DNA of 49,600 nucleotides from Deltaproteobacteria bacterium (lineage in GTDB: Bacteria > Myxococcota_A > Polyangia > JAAYKL01): NCBI GenBank assembly GCA_028713995.1, contig JAQTNF010000017.1, forward strand, positions 1-49,600, written 5' to 3'. Shown piece by piece: positions 8,437-18,611 of the stretch (its first letter is position 1; the number at the start of each line of letters is the position of its first letter). The notes below the pieces were generated by a model. The model had not been told where the DNA came from and searched no databases. It saw nothing but the letters and a program-made list of their open reading frames with translations. The position numbers were made by a program, and so were the translations under genes.

Positions 8437-9002
8437 GGGGCCTTCTCCTCTCCCGCGCCCGCGGCGCGCTGCTCGTCGTAGGCGGCCGCGTTGCGCTTCA
8501 CCTGCGCCAGGTTGTCGCCGAGGCGGATCTTGGCCGCCTCGAGCTCGTCGCGGAACACGGAGAGCCCCCAGTCGCCGCCCGCGCGCGCCATGGCGTACAG
8601 GGCCCCGCGGGTCGTCTCCACGGTGGCGGTCTTGCCGTTCGCGTCCGTCACACGCGCCACGGCGCCGAAGCCCTGCGCGAGCCTCTCGAGGCACGCGTGC
8701 TTCGCGCAGTGGATCGCGAACAGTCCGGCCGGATCCGAGGCTGCGGCCTCCTCCTGCCACGCGCCGAGCGCTGCGGCGCGCTCCCCGGCCGGGTACGAGC
8801 GCTCGGCCACGGCGCGCATCTGCGCGAGCAGCCTGAACACGGACGCGGCCGACCATTGGCTGTCCCGATCGAGCTCGCCGAAGAGGCACCTCGCGTCGGC
8901 CTCGTCCATGCACGGCGCGAGGCGCGCGAACGCCTCCTGCGGTGTTTCGCGCGTCGGCGCACAGCCCGCGACGAGCGCGATGGCGAGCACGAGCAACCTC
9001 AT
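8433..9002 (-). CDS. Putative lipoprotein of unknown function
   Basis: A 189-residue protein beginning [14 protein letters not shown], a compact lipoprotein signal with its lipobox Cys at residue 14. The mature region is helix-rich and Ala/Arg-rich, with the segments [17 protein letters not shown] and [14 protein letters not shown] that contain Cys pairs. No family is recognised. The frame is open upstream to 9038, but that start would put a charged extension before the signal peptide, so 9002 is preferred. Its stop overlaps the hydratase start (ATGA), so the two are probably co-translated despite having no obvious functional link. Confidence 0.7.
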   Translation of the reverse strand: MRLLVLAIALVAGCAPTRETPQEAFARLAPCMDEADARCLFGELDRDSQWSAASVFRLLAQMRAVAERSYPAGERAAALGAWQEEAAASDPAGLFAIHCAKHACLERLAQGFGAVARVTDANGKTATVETTRGALYAMARAGGDWGLSVFRDELEAAKIRLGDNLAQVKRNAAAYDEQRAAGAGEEKAP

Positions 9003-9031
9003 GGCGCGGCCATAGCACGGCGCCCGAGCGC

Positions 9032-9060
9032 GGGACAAGGATCCGGGAAAACGCTATACT
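9032..9060 (+). promoter_or_regulatory. Candidate promoter for the cyclophilin gene
   Basis: GGGACA (9032-9037, four of six matches to TTGACA) is separated by 17 bases from TATACT (9055-9060, five of six matches to TATAAT), 45 bases before the cyclophilin ATG. Confidence 0.42.
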
Positions 9061-9104
9061 CGCCGCACCACACACGCGCGGCGCGCGCAAAGGAGGAAAG
9101 AGCC

Positions 9105-9626
9105 ATGGAGCCCGGACTGTACGCGACGTTCGATACCGACAAGGGGAAGATCGTGATCCGCCTGTTCGAGAAGGAGGCGCCCAAGACGGTGGCCAACTTC
9201 GTGGGGCTGGCCACGGGCGAGAAGCCGTGGAAGGACCCGTCCACCGGCCAGGAGGCGCGCCGGCCGTTCTACGACGGGCTCGTGTTCCACCGCGTCATCC
9301 CGGACTTCATGATCCAGGGCGGCTGCCCGCTCGGGCAGGGCACGGGCGGCCCGGGCTACAGGTTCGAGGACGAGTTCCACCCCAAGCTCCGGCACGACAA
9401 GCCGGGCGTCCTGTCCATGGCCAACTCGGGCCCAAGCACGAACGGCAGCCAGTTCTTCATCACCTGCGTGCCCACCCCGCACCTCGACAACAAGCACTCC
9501 GTGTTCGGCGTCGTGGTGGAGGGCATGAACGTGGTGACCGCCATCGTCACCGAGCCGCGCGACAACCGCGACCGCCCCCGCACCGCGATCCACATGAAGA
9601 AGGTCACGATCGACCGCGTGGGGTGA
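9105..9626 (+). CDS. Cyclophilin-type peptidyl-prolyl cis-trans isomerase
   Basis: A 173-residue single-domain cyclophilin without a signal peptide, so probably cytoplasmic. It starts with [20 protein letters not shown] and contains the active-site segments [15 protein letters not shown] (catalytic Arg near residue 65), [17 protein letters not shown] and the [10 protein letters not shown] loop. These match the PpiB-like class that catalyses proline isomerisation. A near-perfect AAAGGAGGAAA ribosome site precedes the ATG. It is monocistronic, with a GC-rich hairpin directly after the stop. Confidence 0.94.
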   Translation: MEPGLYATFDTDKGKIVIRLFEKEAPKTVANFVGLATGEKPWKDPSTGQEARRPFYDGLVFHRVIPDFMIQGGCPLGQGTGGPGYRFEDEFHPKLRHDKPGVLSMANSGPSTNGSQFFITCVPTPHLDNKHSVFGVVVEGMNVVTAIVTEPRDNRDRPRTAIHMKKVTIDRVG

Positions 9627-9642
9627 CGCGCCGAGAGGCGCG
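9627..9642. terminator. GC-rich hairpin after the cyclophilin gene
   Basis: CGCGCC (9627-9632) pairs with GGCGCG (9637-9642) around a GAGA tetraloop, starting at the base after the cyclophilin stop. There is no T-run, so it may act as a 3' stabiliser or a weak terminator between convergent genes. Confidence 0.45.
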
Positions 9643-9666
9643 GATGGACTGACGGTTGCTGAAACC

Positions 9667-10947
9667 CTATTGGATGACCGACGGGCAGCCGAACTCGGCC
9701 GACACCTTCGTGACCTCGCCGTTCTTCAGCTTGTCGCACGTCGTGGAGCAGAACTCGACCGCCGTGTGCGTGGCGTCGGTCCAGCGCCAGCCCGTGTCGG
9801 GCCCGGGCGGGCTCGTGTTGCAGTCCGGATTGAAGGGCACGATCACCCCGTCAAAATAGAAATTGACCTTGCTGGGATCGACCTCCGGATTCGAAGTATC
9901 GACGGGATAGTTGCAGCCCACGATGTTGCCCGCGATCTGGGTGAACGCGTCCTCGAGCTCGGTCTTGTTCTTGGCCGGGATGTAGTGGTCGATGCCCGAG
10001 CCGCCGTTCTGCGCAATGGCATCCAGGGTGCCGACGGGTGCGCCGGCGCCGAACCCGACCGTGAAGGTCTTGATGCCGAAGTTGTCGCGTAGGTTCGCGG
10101 CCAGATCGCCGTAGTCGGCGTCGGTGCGTGTGTCGTCGCACGTCTCATCGCCGTCTGAGATGATCATCAGATACGACGGCTCGGCCTTGTCGTGGAAATC
10201 GGGCGCCCAGGACGTGTCCGTGTAGTTGTTCATGGCGTCATAGAGCGGCGTGTTGCCTTTCGGGGAGAACTGGCCGTGGTTGTTCAGCCAGGTGATGATC
10301 TTGTCGGTCTGGACCGGGTCCGGCGAGGTGTCATACTGGAGCGTGCCGAACGCGCAGTTGTCGTCGTCCGGGAAGATGTCGAAGCCGAAGCTGATCTGCT
10401 TGCCCTTCCAGAGCTTGAGGATATCGAGCAGAGCCGCCTTGCCGTTGGTCCACTTGGCTCCCTGCATGGAGCCCGAGAAGTCCTGGAGCACCATCATCTT
10501 CACCGGCGTGACGCTGAACGTCAGCTCCTCGGCGTCGCACGCGGAGCCGGTGTCCGTCTCGTTCGGCGCCTCGTCGGTCACGCCGTCGCAATCGTCGTCG
10601 ATGCCGTTGCCCTGGATCTCGTTCGCGCCCGGATGAATGGCGGGATCGTTGTCATCGCAATCGAGCCCGGCGCACCAACTGTCGCTGTCGTTGTCCGCGC
10701 ATTGGGTTTCGGTGCTCGTGTCGCCGTCCGTGTCACCATCGGCGTCCGCGTCGCCATCGGTGTCGGCGTCGCCATCGGCGTCGGAATCACCATCCGCATC
10801 GGCGTCGCCGTCCGAGTCCGTGTCGCCGTCCGCGCCGCCGTCCGGGATGACATGGACGCTTCCGCCGCTGCTCCCGCACGCGGCGGCAAGGATCCCGATA
10901 GCCAAAGTTGCCAGCAATGTCGCGAAGATGTCGGTCGTCCGACGCAT
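9667..10947 (-). CDS. VWA-domain lipoprotein with Asp-rich repeat and MopE-like motif
   Basis: A 426-residue exported lipoprotein (lipobox LAAAC near residue 22). After the signal comes an Asp/Gly-rich repeat (DGDTDSDGDADADGD type) that looks like calcium-binding thrombospondin-3/dockerin-style loops. A MopE-type metal-binding motif follows (DCDDNDPAIHPGANEIQGNG then DDDCDG). A von Willebrand A domain follows, with MIDAS residues visible as QDFSGSM, GNTPLYDAM and ISDGDETC. A Cys-rich tail closes the protein. ATG 10947 is preferred because AGGAG lies eight bases upstream; ATG 10953 is too close to that site. Likely a cell-surface adhesion or scaffolding protein, typical of Myxococcota-like genomes. 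Confidence 0.87.
   Translation of the reverse strand: MRRTTDIFATLLATLAIGILAAACGSSGGSVHVIPDGGADGDTDSDGDADADGDSDADGDADTDGDADADGDTDGDTSTETQCADNDSDSWCAGLDCDDNDPAIHPGANEIQGNGIDDDCDGVTDEAPNETDTGSACDAEELTFSVTPVKMMVLQDFSGSMQGAKWTNGKAALLDILKLWKGKQISFGFDIFPDDDNCAFGTLQYDTSPDPVQTDKIITWLNNHGQFSPKGNTPLYDAMNNYTDTSWAPDFHDKAEPSYLMIISDGDETCDDTRTDADYGDLAANLRDNFGIKTFTVGFGAGAPVGTLDAIAQNGGSGIDHYIPAKNKTELEDAFTQIAGNIVGCNYPVDTSNPEVDPSKVNFYFDGVIVPFNPDCNTSPPGPDTGWRWTDATHTAVEFCSTTCDKLKNGEVTKVSAEFGCPSVIQ
10720..10845 (-). repeat. Imperfect GAYGGN-type tandem repeat encoding the Asp-rich segment
   Basis: Short 6-12 base units (minus-strand GACGGCGAC-like) repeat through this stretch and encode the D-G-D-x-D-x-D-G array of the VWA lipoprotein. 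The long Ser/Pro-rich frame on the opposite strand is only the antisense image of this repeat. Confidence 0.8.
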
Positions 10948-11096
10948 TGTCATTTCTCCTGACGGTCGATGAAAATCAACACCTCCCCCCAATATTACTA
11001 AGATGATCATGAATAGGAATTTTATGAAGTCGATATTCTATGCCGATCTTCGGGGAATCTTTGCATTTTCCGTGGCACGGCCCAGGCGGCTGTGGT

Positions 11097-11117
11097 AGCG
11101 TTTACTTTCTAAACGCT
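11097..11117. promoter_or_regulatory. Perfect 8-bp inverted repeat upstream of the EPS MarR-type regulator
   Basis: AGCGTTTA (11097-11104) and TAAACGCT (11110-11117) form a perfect inverted repeat with a 5-base spacer, about 80 bases before the regulator start. The size and position suit a winged-helix dimer operator, possibly autoregulatory. The rest of 10948-11199 is AT-rich near the VWA gene and otherwise featureless. Confidence 0.5.
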
Positions 11118-11199
11118 GTGCCCAGGGGGAAACAATCCGATTCGCAGCGTCGGTCCCGACTGTGACCGAAAGGGGCGGAGCCTGCCCGACGCAAGCCGC

Positions 11200-11784
11200 A
11201 TGACACCAGAAGAAACCCAGGTTCTGTCCGTGCTCGACGCCCTCGAGCGCAACAACGGGGCGTCCCAGCGCGACCTGTCCCGCGCCACCGGGTTGAACCT
11301 GGCGAAGGTCAACTTCCTCCTGCGCAAGCTGGCGGGAAAAGGGCACCTCAAGCTGCGCAACGTTTCGGCGAACCCCAACAAGCTCAGATACTTGTACATC
11401 CTCACTCCGCGCGGCATCGCCGAGAAGAGTCGGCTCACCATGAGCTTCGTGCAGCGCACCCTGACCCAGTACGGTGAGATCCTGGAGCGGCTCCGGCGCG
11501 GTCTCGAACGCCTGGCCGCGGTCGGAGGACGGCGGGTGGTGCTCCTGGGCGCGAACGACGTGGCCGACATGGTGATCGAGGCCGCGGCCGGGGTGGAGGG
11601 TATCGATATCGTGGCGATCGTGGACCCGGCGCACGACGGCAAGGAGCGGCGGGGATATCGCATCGTGGCGTCTTTCGACGGGCTCGCGTTCGACCGGATT
11701 ATCCCGTGCGACGAGGCCGGCCCATCCGTGACCGAGATCGCCGGCAGGACCGGCGTCGAAGAGGAGAGGATATGGCTGGTGTGA
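11200..11784 (+). CDS. EPS-associated MarR-type regulator with extra C-terminal Rossmann-like domain
   Basis: A 194-residue protein. Residues 1-100 form a winged helix of the EPS-associated MarR type (TIGR04176 as I recall it): a start resembling [15 protein letters not shown], recognition region [19 protein letters not shown], wing [18 protein letters not shown] and a long amphipathic helix [20 protein letters not shown]. Those proteins are normally about 105 residues. Here about 80 more residues follow, starting [20 protein letters not shown], which look like a CoA-binding or PglD_N-type Rossmann fold and could sense a nucleotide sugar. First gene of the polysaccharide locus, and its end overlaps the next start. 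Probable controller of the cluster (inference). Confidence 0.82.
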   Translation: MTPEETQVLSVLDALERNNGASQRDLSRATGLNLAKVNFLLRKLAGKGHLKLRNVSANPNKLRYLYILTPRGIAEKSRLTMSFVQRTLTQYGEILERLRRGLERLAAVGGRRVVLLGANDVADMVIEAAAGVEGIDIVAIVDPAHDGKERRGYRIVASFDGLAFDRIIPCDEAGPSVTEIAGRTGVEEERIWLV

Positions 11785-12725
11785 GGTTTCTCGTGACCGG
11801 GGCGGCCGGGTTCATCGGATCGAACCTGGTCGAACGGCTCGTGGCCGACGGCGCGGACGTGGTGGGCCTCGACAATTTTCTGACCGGCAAGCGGGAGAAC
11901 GTGGAGGCCTTCGCGGACCGCTTCGAGCTCGTGGAGGGCGACGTGCGCGATCCGGCCCTGTGCCGGCGCCTGTGCCGCGGCGCGCGCTACGTGCTGCACG
12001 AGGCGGCGCTGGCGTCCGTGCCCTGGTCCATGGAGGATCCGGCCCTGGCCCACGACCACAACGTGAACGGCACGCACAACGTGCTCGTGGCCGCGCGCGA
12101 GGCCGGGGTCGAGCGCGTGGTGTTCGCCTCGTCCGCCGCGATCTACGGCGACCCGGCCGTCATGCCCGTGCACGAAGGACTGCCGCCGGACCCGCTCTCG
12201 CCCTACGCGCTGCACAAGCTCGTGGGCGAGGAGTACATCGCCTTGTTCCATCGGGCCTTCGGACAGAAGGCCGTGGCCCTGCGCTACTTCAACGTGTTCG
12301 GCCCGCGCCAGGATCCGTCAGGGGCTTACGCGGCCGCCATCCCCCGCCTGCTCGCGCGCATCCTGTGCAAGGAACGGCCGGTCATTTTCGGCGATGGGGA
12401 GCAGACGCGCGACTTCTGCCATGTGGACAACGTGGTCGAGGCCAACCTGGCCGCGTGCCGGGCGCCGGCCGAGGCCGACGGGCGCGCGTTCAACATCGGC
12501 GCGGGCGGCCGCATCTCGCTCAACGCGCTCGTGCGCCGCATGCTCGACCTGCTCGGGAGCCCGCTCGAGCCGGAGCACGGGCCCGAACGCGCCGGCGACG
12601 TGCGCCACAGCCAGGCCGCCATCGATCTGGCCCGCCGCGCGCTCGGCTACGAGCCCAGGATCGACGCCCTCGCGGGCCTCGGGAAGGCCATCGGATGGTA
12701 CAAGGAGAACCTGGTGCGGCCATGA
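11772..12725 (+). CDS. WbpP-like NAD-dependent UDP-sugar 4-epimerase (copy 1)
   Basis: A 317-residue extended short-chain dehydrogenase. The NAD-binding [10 protein letters not shown] is at residues 10-19, the active-site Ser/Thr region is SSAAIYGD, and the YALHK (YxxxK) motif is near residue 145. [19 protein letters not shown] and [19 protein letters not shown] are typical of WbpP/Gne-like UDP-GlcNAc or UDP-GlcNAcA C4-epimerases. Substrate is not provable from sequence; UDP-GlcNAc or its uronic acid is the best guess. The ATG at 11772 lies in AGGAGAGGATATG and overlaps the regulator's end by 13 bases. A close paralogue occurs at 17351. Confidence 0.88.
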   Translation: MAGVRFLVTGAAGFIGSNLVERLVADGADVVGLDNFLTGKRENVEAFADRFELVEGDVRDPALCRRLCRGARYVLHEAALASVPWSMEDPALAHDHNVNGTHNVLVAAREAGVERVVFASSAAIYGDPAVMPVHEGLPPDPLSPYALHKLVGEEYIALFHRAFGQKAVALRYFNVFGPRQDPSGAYAAAIPRLLARILCKERPVIFGDGEQTRDFCHVDNVVEANLAACRAPAEADGRAFNIGAGGRISLNALVRRMLDLLGSPLEPEHGPERAGDVRHSQAAIDLARRALGYEPRIDALAGLGKAIGWYKENLVRP

Positions 12726-13294
12726 GCGACGTCTTCATCCATCCCACCGCGGTCGTCGACGAGCCCTGCGAAATCGGGGAGGGAGCGAAGATCTGGCACT
12801 TTTGCCACGTGATGAGCGGCGCGCGCATCGGCGCGGGCACGAGCCTGGGCCAGAACGTGTTCGTGGCCTCGGGTGTGGTCCTCGGCGGCGGCGTGAAGGT
12901 GCAGAACAACGTGTCGATTTACGAAGGCGTGACCGTGGAGGACGACGTGTTCCTCGGGCCCTCCATGGTCTTCACCAACGTGCGCACGCCGCGCGGCCAC
13001 GTGAGCCGCAAGGACGCCCTCTCGACCACGCTCGTCCGGCGCGGGGCCACCATCGGTGCCAACGCCACGGTCGTGTGCGGCGTCACCATCGGCGAGTACG
13101 CGTTCGTGGGCGCGGGCGCCGTGGTCACGAAGGACGTGCCCGCCCACGCCCTCGTGGTCGGCAACCCGGCGCGGCGCGCGGGCTGGATGTGCCGCTGCGG
13201 CGAGCGCCTCCGTCGCAACCTCGATTGCGCGGCGTGCAGCGACCGGTATCGCCTCGCGGACGGCAACGTGATCCGCATCCCAAAGAACGCATGA
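12722..13294 (+). CDS. wbpD: WbpD-like UDP-2-acetamido-3-amino-glucuronate N-acetyltransferase
   Basis: A 190-residue left-handed beta-helix (hexapeptide repeat) acetyltransferase. It starts [20 protein letters not shown], has the family motif [14 protein letters not shown] near residues 24-37 and the NVRTPRG loop near residue 86. WbpD proteins acetylate the 3-amino group of UDP-GlcNAc(3NH2)A using acetyl-CoA. A Cys-rich tail (MCRCGERL then CAAC) resembles the rubredoxin-like end seen in some WbpD homologues. It overlaps the flanking genes by four bases on both sides, between the epimerase and the WbpE-like aminotransferase, matching the pathway order. Confidence 0.88.
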   Translation: MSDVFIHPTAVVDEPCEIGEGAKIWHFCHVMSGARIGAGTSLGQNVFVASGVVLGGGVKVQNNVSIYEGVTVEDDVFLGPSMVFTNVRTPRGHVSRKDALSTTLVRRGATIGANATVVCGVTIGEYAFVGAGAVVTKDVPAHALVVGNPARRAGWMCRCGERLRRNLDCAACSDRYRLADGNVIRIPKNA

Positions 13295-14421
13295 GCGCCG
13301 CCATCCCCATGCTCGACCTGCCGCGCCTGCACCGCCCGCTCGCCACGGCGTTCCACGGGGCGCTCGACGAGCTGCTCGAAAGCGGCGCGTTCATCGGAGG
13401 CGAGGCCGTGGCGCGCTTCGAGTCGGAGCTCGCGGCGCGCGTCGGGGCCGCTCATGCGGTGGGCACGAGCTCGGGCACGGACGCGCTGCTCGCGGGCCTC
13501 ATGGCGCTTGGGCTGAAACCGGGCGACGAGATCGCGACCACGCCCTACACGTTCTTCGCCACGGCCGGAGTCATCCACAGGCAGGGCGCGAAGCCCGTGT
13601 TCGCGGACATCGATCCGGCCACGTTCAACGTGGATCCCGCCGCGCTCGAGGCCGCGATCACGCCGCGCACCGTGGGCATCGTGCCGGTGCACCTCTTCGG
13701 CCAGTGCGCGGACATGGGACGGATCCTCGACACCGCGGCGCGGCACGGGCTGTGGGTGCTCGAAGACGCGGCGCAGGCCATCGGCGCACAGCACGGCGGC
13801 AGGCAGGCCGGAACCATGGGCGCGCTCGGCGCGTTCTCGTTCTTCCCGGCCAAGAACCTGGGCGCGCTCGGCGACGGCGGCGCGGTGGTCACGAACGACG
13901 CGGCCCTGGCCGACCGCCTGCGCGTGCTGCGCGAGCATGGCGCGCGGCCCAGGTACCACCACGCGCTCGTGGGTGGGAACTTTAGGCTCGACGCGTTGCA
14001 GGCCGCGTTCCTCTCGGCCAAGCTGCCCGCGCTCGCGGGCTGGGAGGAGGGTCGAAGGCGGGTCGTCGCGCGCTACGGCGAGCTGCTCGCGGGCGTGCGG
14101 GATCTCGTGCTGCCGGACGAGATGCCGGGCAACAGACACGTTTGGAACCAGTACGTGGTTCGCACTCCGCGCCGCGAGGCGGTCGTGCGCGCCCTCGCTT
14201 CGGCGGGCGTGGGCCACGCCGTCTACTACCCCGTGCCCCTGCACCTGCAGGAGTGCTTCGCGGCGCTCGGATACGAGGCGGGCGCCTTCCCCGAGTCGGA
14301 GCGCGCCGCGCGCGAGACGCTCGCACTCCCGATCGATCCGCTGCTCGAGGCGGTCGACCAGGAGCGCGTCGCCGCGGCAGTGCGAGGAGCGTTGGAAGAC
14401 ACAAAGAAGGGAGACACATGA
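13291..14421 (+). CDS. wbpE: WbpE-like DegT/DnrJ/EryC1 aminotransferase
   Basis: A 376-residue PLP-dependent sugar aminotransferase. The start [12 protein letters not shown] is WbpE-like. [17 protein letters not shown] forms the PLP phosphate pocket, [11 protein letters not shown] carries the PLP-interacting Asp, and [16 protein letters not shown] carries the Schiff-base Lys near residue 188. WbpE transfers the Glu amino group to the 3-keto group of UDP-3-keto-GlcNAcA. With WbpB at 15394 and WbpD at 12722 this gives the central steps toward UDP-GlcNAc(3NAc)A. The UDP-GlcNAc 6-dehydrogenase (WbpA) that would start the path is not in the window. Start and stop both sit in ATGA overlaps. Confidence 0.9.
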   Translation: MSAAIPMLDLPRLHRPLATAFHGALDELLESGAFIGGEAVARFESELAARVGAAHAVGTSSGTDALLAGLMALGLKPGDEIATTPYTFFATAGVIHRQGAKPVFADIDPATFNVDPAALEAAITPRTVGIVPVHLFGQCADMGRILDTAARHGLWVLEDAAQAIGAQHGGRQAGTMGALGAFSFFPAKNLGALGDGGAVVTNDAALADRLRVLREHGARPRYHHALVGGNFRLDALQAAFLSAKLPALAGWEEGRRRVVARYGELLAGVRDLVLPDEMPGNRHVWNQYVVRTPRREAVVRALASAGVGHAVYYPVPLHLQECFAALGYEAGAFPESERAARETLALPIDPLLEAVDQERVAAAVRGALEDTKKGDT

Positions 14422-15374
14422 AGAGCGATTCGAGAATCTACGTGGCGGGAAACCGCGGGCTCGTGGGCTCGGCAGTCGAGCGACGCCTGAAGCGCGGCGG
14501 CTTTACGAACGTCGCCACGAGCGACATCGACGACTTCGACCTCACCGACCTCTACTCGACCGACCGCTTCTTCCAGAAGCACAAGCCGGAGTACGTCTTT
14601 TTGGCCGCGGCCAAGGTGGGCGGCATCAAGGCCAACGACGCGTTCCCGGCCGACTTCATCCGCGTCAACCTCCAGGTACAGACGAACGCCATCGTCTCTG
14701 CGCACCGGCACGGCGTCACCAAGCTGCTCTTCCTCGGCAGCTCGTGCATCTACCCCAAGCTGGCGCCGCAGCCCATGAAGGAAGAGCACCTGCTCGCGGG
14801 CCCGCTCGAGCCCACCAATGACGCCTACGCCGTGGCCAAGATCGCCGGTATCTTCATGTGCAAGAGCTACAACCGGCAGCACGGCACCAACTTCATCGCG
14901 GCCATGCCCACCAACCTTTACGGACCGGGCGACAACTTCGATCTCGAGTCGAGCCACGTGATGCCCGCCATGATCCGCAAGTTCCACGAGGCCAAGATCG
15001 CGGGCAGAGCGTCGGTGGAGCTGTGGGGCACGGGCGAGCCGCGCCGCGAGCTCCTGTACGTGGACGACCTCGCCGACGCGCTCGTGTTCCTCATGGAGCG
15101 CTTCGATGCCACGAAGGAGCGTTCGTTCGTCAACGTGGGAGTGGGCGAGGACGTCTCGATCCGTGAGCTCGCCGATCTCGTCAAGCGCACGGTGGGCTAC
15201 GGCGGCGAGGTGACGTGGAACCCGGCCATGCCGGACGGCACGCCGCGCAAGCTCCTCGACGTGAGCGCCGTGACGGCCATGGGCTGGAAGGCCGCACACG
15301 GGCTCGAGGAGGGCGTGCGCAAGACGTATGAGTGGTTCTGCGCGAACGGCGGATCCGGGGACGTCCGCCGTTAG
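14418..15374 (+). CDS. fcl: GDP-L-fucose synthase-like epimerase/reductase
   Basis: A 318-residue extended SDR of the GDP-4-keto-6-deoxymannose 3,5-epimerase/4-reductase family. It opens with IYVAGNRGLVGSAVERRL, has LFLGSSCIYPKLAPQPMKEE near residue 110 and the YAVAK motif near residue 137, then PTNLYGPGDNFDLESSHVMP, all diagnostic for Fcl/WcaG. It would make GDP-L-fucose, or a related 6-deoxy sugar, from GDP-mannose after dehydration by Gmd. No gmd gene is present in the window, so the substrate must come from elsewhere or the specificity differs. ATGA overlap with the aminotransferase upstream; 19 bases to the next gene. Confidence 0.9.
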   Translation: MKSDSRIYVAGNRGLVGSAVERRLKRGGFTNVATSDIDDFDLTDLYSTDRFFQKHKPEYVFLAAAKVGGIKANDAFPADFIRVNLQVQTNAIVSAHRHGVTKLLFLGSSCIYPKLAPQPMKEEHLLAGPLEPTNDAYAVAKIAGIFMCKSYNRQHGTNFIAAMPTNLYGPGDNFDLESSHVMPAMIRKFHEAKIAGRASVELWGTGEPRRELLYVDDLADALVFLMERFDATKERSFVNVGVGEDVSIRELADLVKRTVGYGGEVTWNPAMPDGTPRKLLDVSAVTAMGWKAAHGLEEGVRKTYEWFCANGGSGDVRR

Positions 15375-15393
15375 AAGGAACGGGGACCCGAAA

Positions 15394-16343
15394 ATGGCGA
15401 ACTTCGCGCTCATCGGCTCCGCGGGCTACATCGCGCCGAGGCACCTCAAGGCCATCGCCGGCACGGGCGGGAGGCTGCTCGCGGCCACCGACCCCCACGA
15501 CTCCGTGGGCGTGCTTGACCGGCACTTCCTCGACGTGAAGTACTTCCCGGAGATCGAGCGCTTCGACCGCTTCATGGAGAAGGTGCGCCGCGGACCCGAG
15601 GAGGGCCGCGTGCACTACGTGAGCATCTGCTCGCCCAACTACCTGCACGACGCCCACATCCGGCTCGCCCTGCGCGTGGGCGCGCACGCCATCTGCGAGA
15701 AGCCCCTCGTCATCAACCCATGGAACCTCGACCCGCTCGCCCGCCTCGAGGAGGAGCACGGCTGCCGCATCTCCACGATCCTGCAACTGCGCGCCCATCC
15801 CGAGCTCATCGAGGTGAAGCGGCGCCTCGCCGAAGAGACGGCGGGACGGCGGCACGAGGTGCAGCTGACCTACGTGACCGGCCGCGGCCCGTGGTACCAC
15901 GCGTCGTGGAAGGGCAACGAGGAGCGCTCGGGGGGGCTCGCCACCAACATCGGCATCCACCTGTTCGACCTGCTCCTGTGGCTGTTCGGCCCGGCCGGCA
16001 GGGTGGAGCTGCACGTGAAGGAGCCCTCGCGCATGGCCGGCTTCGTGGAGCTCGAGCGCGCCGACGTGCGCTGGTTCCTCTCGGTCGACGTGGACGATCT
16101 GCCCTTCGAGGCCAAACCCGGCGCGAGCACCACGCACCGCTCCATCGACGTGGACGGCGCCGAGGTGGAGTTCTCCGAGGGCTTCGCCGACCTGCACACG
16201 CGCGTCTACGAGCGCATCCTCGAAGGGAAGGGCTTCGGAGTGGAGGACGCGCGGCCTTCGGTGGAGCTCGCGCACCGCATCCGCACGTCGCCGCCCGGCC
16301 GGGGCTCGGCGCCGCGGCACCCGCTCGCGGAGAAAGAGACGCG

Positions 16344-16347
<4 letters not shown>
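15394..16347 (+). CDS. wbpB: WbpB-like UDP-GlcNAcA 3-dehydrogenase (Gfo/Idh/MocA family)
   Basis: A 317-residue NAD-dependent oxidoreductase. [19 protein letters not shown] is the Rossmann start typical of Wbp[18 protein letters not shown] and [15 protein letters not shown] give the EKP motif with the conserved Lys near residue 102. [20 protein letters not shown] contains the His of the catalytic domain. WbpB oxidises the 3-hydroxyl of UDP-GlcNAcA, providing the keto sugar for the WbpE-type aminotransferase encoded just upstream. A ribosome site (AAGGAACGGGG) lies in the 19-base gap. The end overlaps the decarboxylase start (ATGA). Confidence 0.88.
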
Positions 16348-17350
<1,003 letters not shown>

Positions 17351-17354
<4 letters not shown>

Positions 17355-18295
17355 CCAGTTTTCTCGTCACCGGAGCCGCGGGCTTCATCGGCTCGAACCT
17401 CGTGGAGGCGCTCCTCGCGCGCGGCCACGACGTGGTGGGCCTCGACAGCTTCGTCACCGGAAAGCGCGGGAACATCGCGCCTTTCTCAAGCCGCATGACG
17501 TTCATCGAGGGTGACATCCGCGATCCCGCGACGTGCCGCCGCGCCTGTGACGGCGTGGACCATGTGCTGCACGAGGCCGCGCTCGGCTCGGTGCCGCGCT
17601 CGGTGGACGCCCCCTCCACCACCAACGACCACAACGTGACGGGCACGCTCAACATGCTCGTGGCCGCGCGCGACGCCAAGGTGAGGCGCTTCGTCTACGC
17701 CGCGTCGTCGTCGGCCTACGGCGACACGGTCGTCCTGCCCAAGGTGGAGACCATGGCGCCGTGCCCGCTGTCGCCCTATGCCGTGTCCAAGTACGTGGGC
17801 GAGCTGTACTGCGGCGTGTTCCACAGGTTGTACGGCCTGCCCACCGTGGCCCTGCGCTACTTCAACGTGTTCGGCCCGCGCCAGGATCCGGACGGCATGT
17901 ACGCGGCCGTGATCCCCAGGTTCGCGGCGGCGATTCTGCGTGGCGAGCGTCCGCTCATCCACGGCGACGGCGGGCAGACGCGCGACTTCTGCTTCGTGGA
18001 GAACGTCGTACAGGCCAACCTGCTCGCGTGCGAGGCGAAAGAGGAGGCCCTGGGCCAGGTCTTCAACATCGGCGCGGCCGGTCGCATCTCGCTCAATGCC
18101 CTCACGCGCCGCGTGCTCGAGCTCCTCGGCAGCGATCTTGCGCCCGACCATGGCCCGCCGCGTCCCGGCGACGTGCGCGACTCGCAGGCCGACATCGGCA
18201 AGGCGCGCCGCCTGCTCGGCTACGAGCCGAAGGTGGACGTGATGCAGGGTCTCGCGAAGGCCATCGGCTGGTACCGGAGCCAGGAAGGGTCATGA
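17351..18295 (+). CDS. WbpP-like NAD-dependent UDP-sugar 4-epimerase (copy 2)
   Basis: A 314-residue extended SDR clearly paralogous to the protein at 11772. Shared blocks include [36 protein letters not shown] and [13 protein letters not shown]. The YAVSK motif near residue 143 and ASSSAYGD supply the catalytic Tyr, Lys and Ser. Differences in the substrate loop ([20 protein letters not shown] versus [11 protein letters not shown]) suggest the two copies act on different UDP-sugars, perhaps the neutral and uronic forms. ATGA overlap with the decarboxylase. Its own stop overlaps the start of the Fic-like fragment. Confidence 0.88.
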
Positions 18296-18522
18296 CGACG
18301 GCCTACCACCCGCCCTACTCCTCCACCCCCGCCATGATCCGGCTGGTGGGCGAGATCGGCGAATCGATCGGGCGTCACGGGGCACTGGACGGGCGGGCCG
18401 ACGCGACGCCCTTCATCAGCTGCGCAGCGGCGAAGGAGTGGGATTCCCCATCATCGTCCGTCGGGGCGCAATTCATTGCGCCCGTGAAAACCCAACGCGC
18501 CCGCGAAAATCAATTCGCATAA
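18292..18522 (+). pseudogene. Fic-family N-terminal fragment (remnant)
   Basis: A 76-codon frame whose first 35 residues (AYHPPYSSTPAMIRLVGEIG, then ESIGR) resemble the N-terminus of Fic-domain AMP-transferase-like proteins, which start with a YxPPY-xTPxM-LVxEIsExiGR pattern. The rest of a Fic protein, including the HPFxxGNGR active site, is absent, and the sequence turns unrelated after about residue 38. It begins in an ATGA overlap with the epimerase. Best read as a truncated remnant at a recombination junction. I am fairly sure of the similarity and less sure that it was ever a full gene here. Confidence 0.5.
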
Positions 18523-18611
18523 AACAAATCAGCAGCTTCTTCCGATGATGAGGTCGAGTCATTTCGATCCGTAGCAGAGTCTTCAAAACCGCGGCGGTCA
18601 AATCCTCAGAG

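Noticed and set aside
10720-10845. Possible CRISPR-like array
   Set aside because: Units are 6-12 bases, imperfect, without spacers, and in frame with a coding repeat.
10637-10972. Ser/Pro-rich repeat protein on the plus strand
   Set aside because: It is the antisense reading of the Asp-rich repeat of the VWA lipoprotein, with no start signals or further domains.
18292-18522. Functional Fic toxin
   Set aside because: The catalytic HPFxxGNGR region is absent; only the N-terminal 35 residues resemble Fic proteins.
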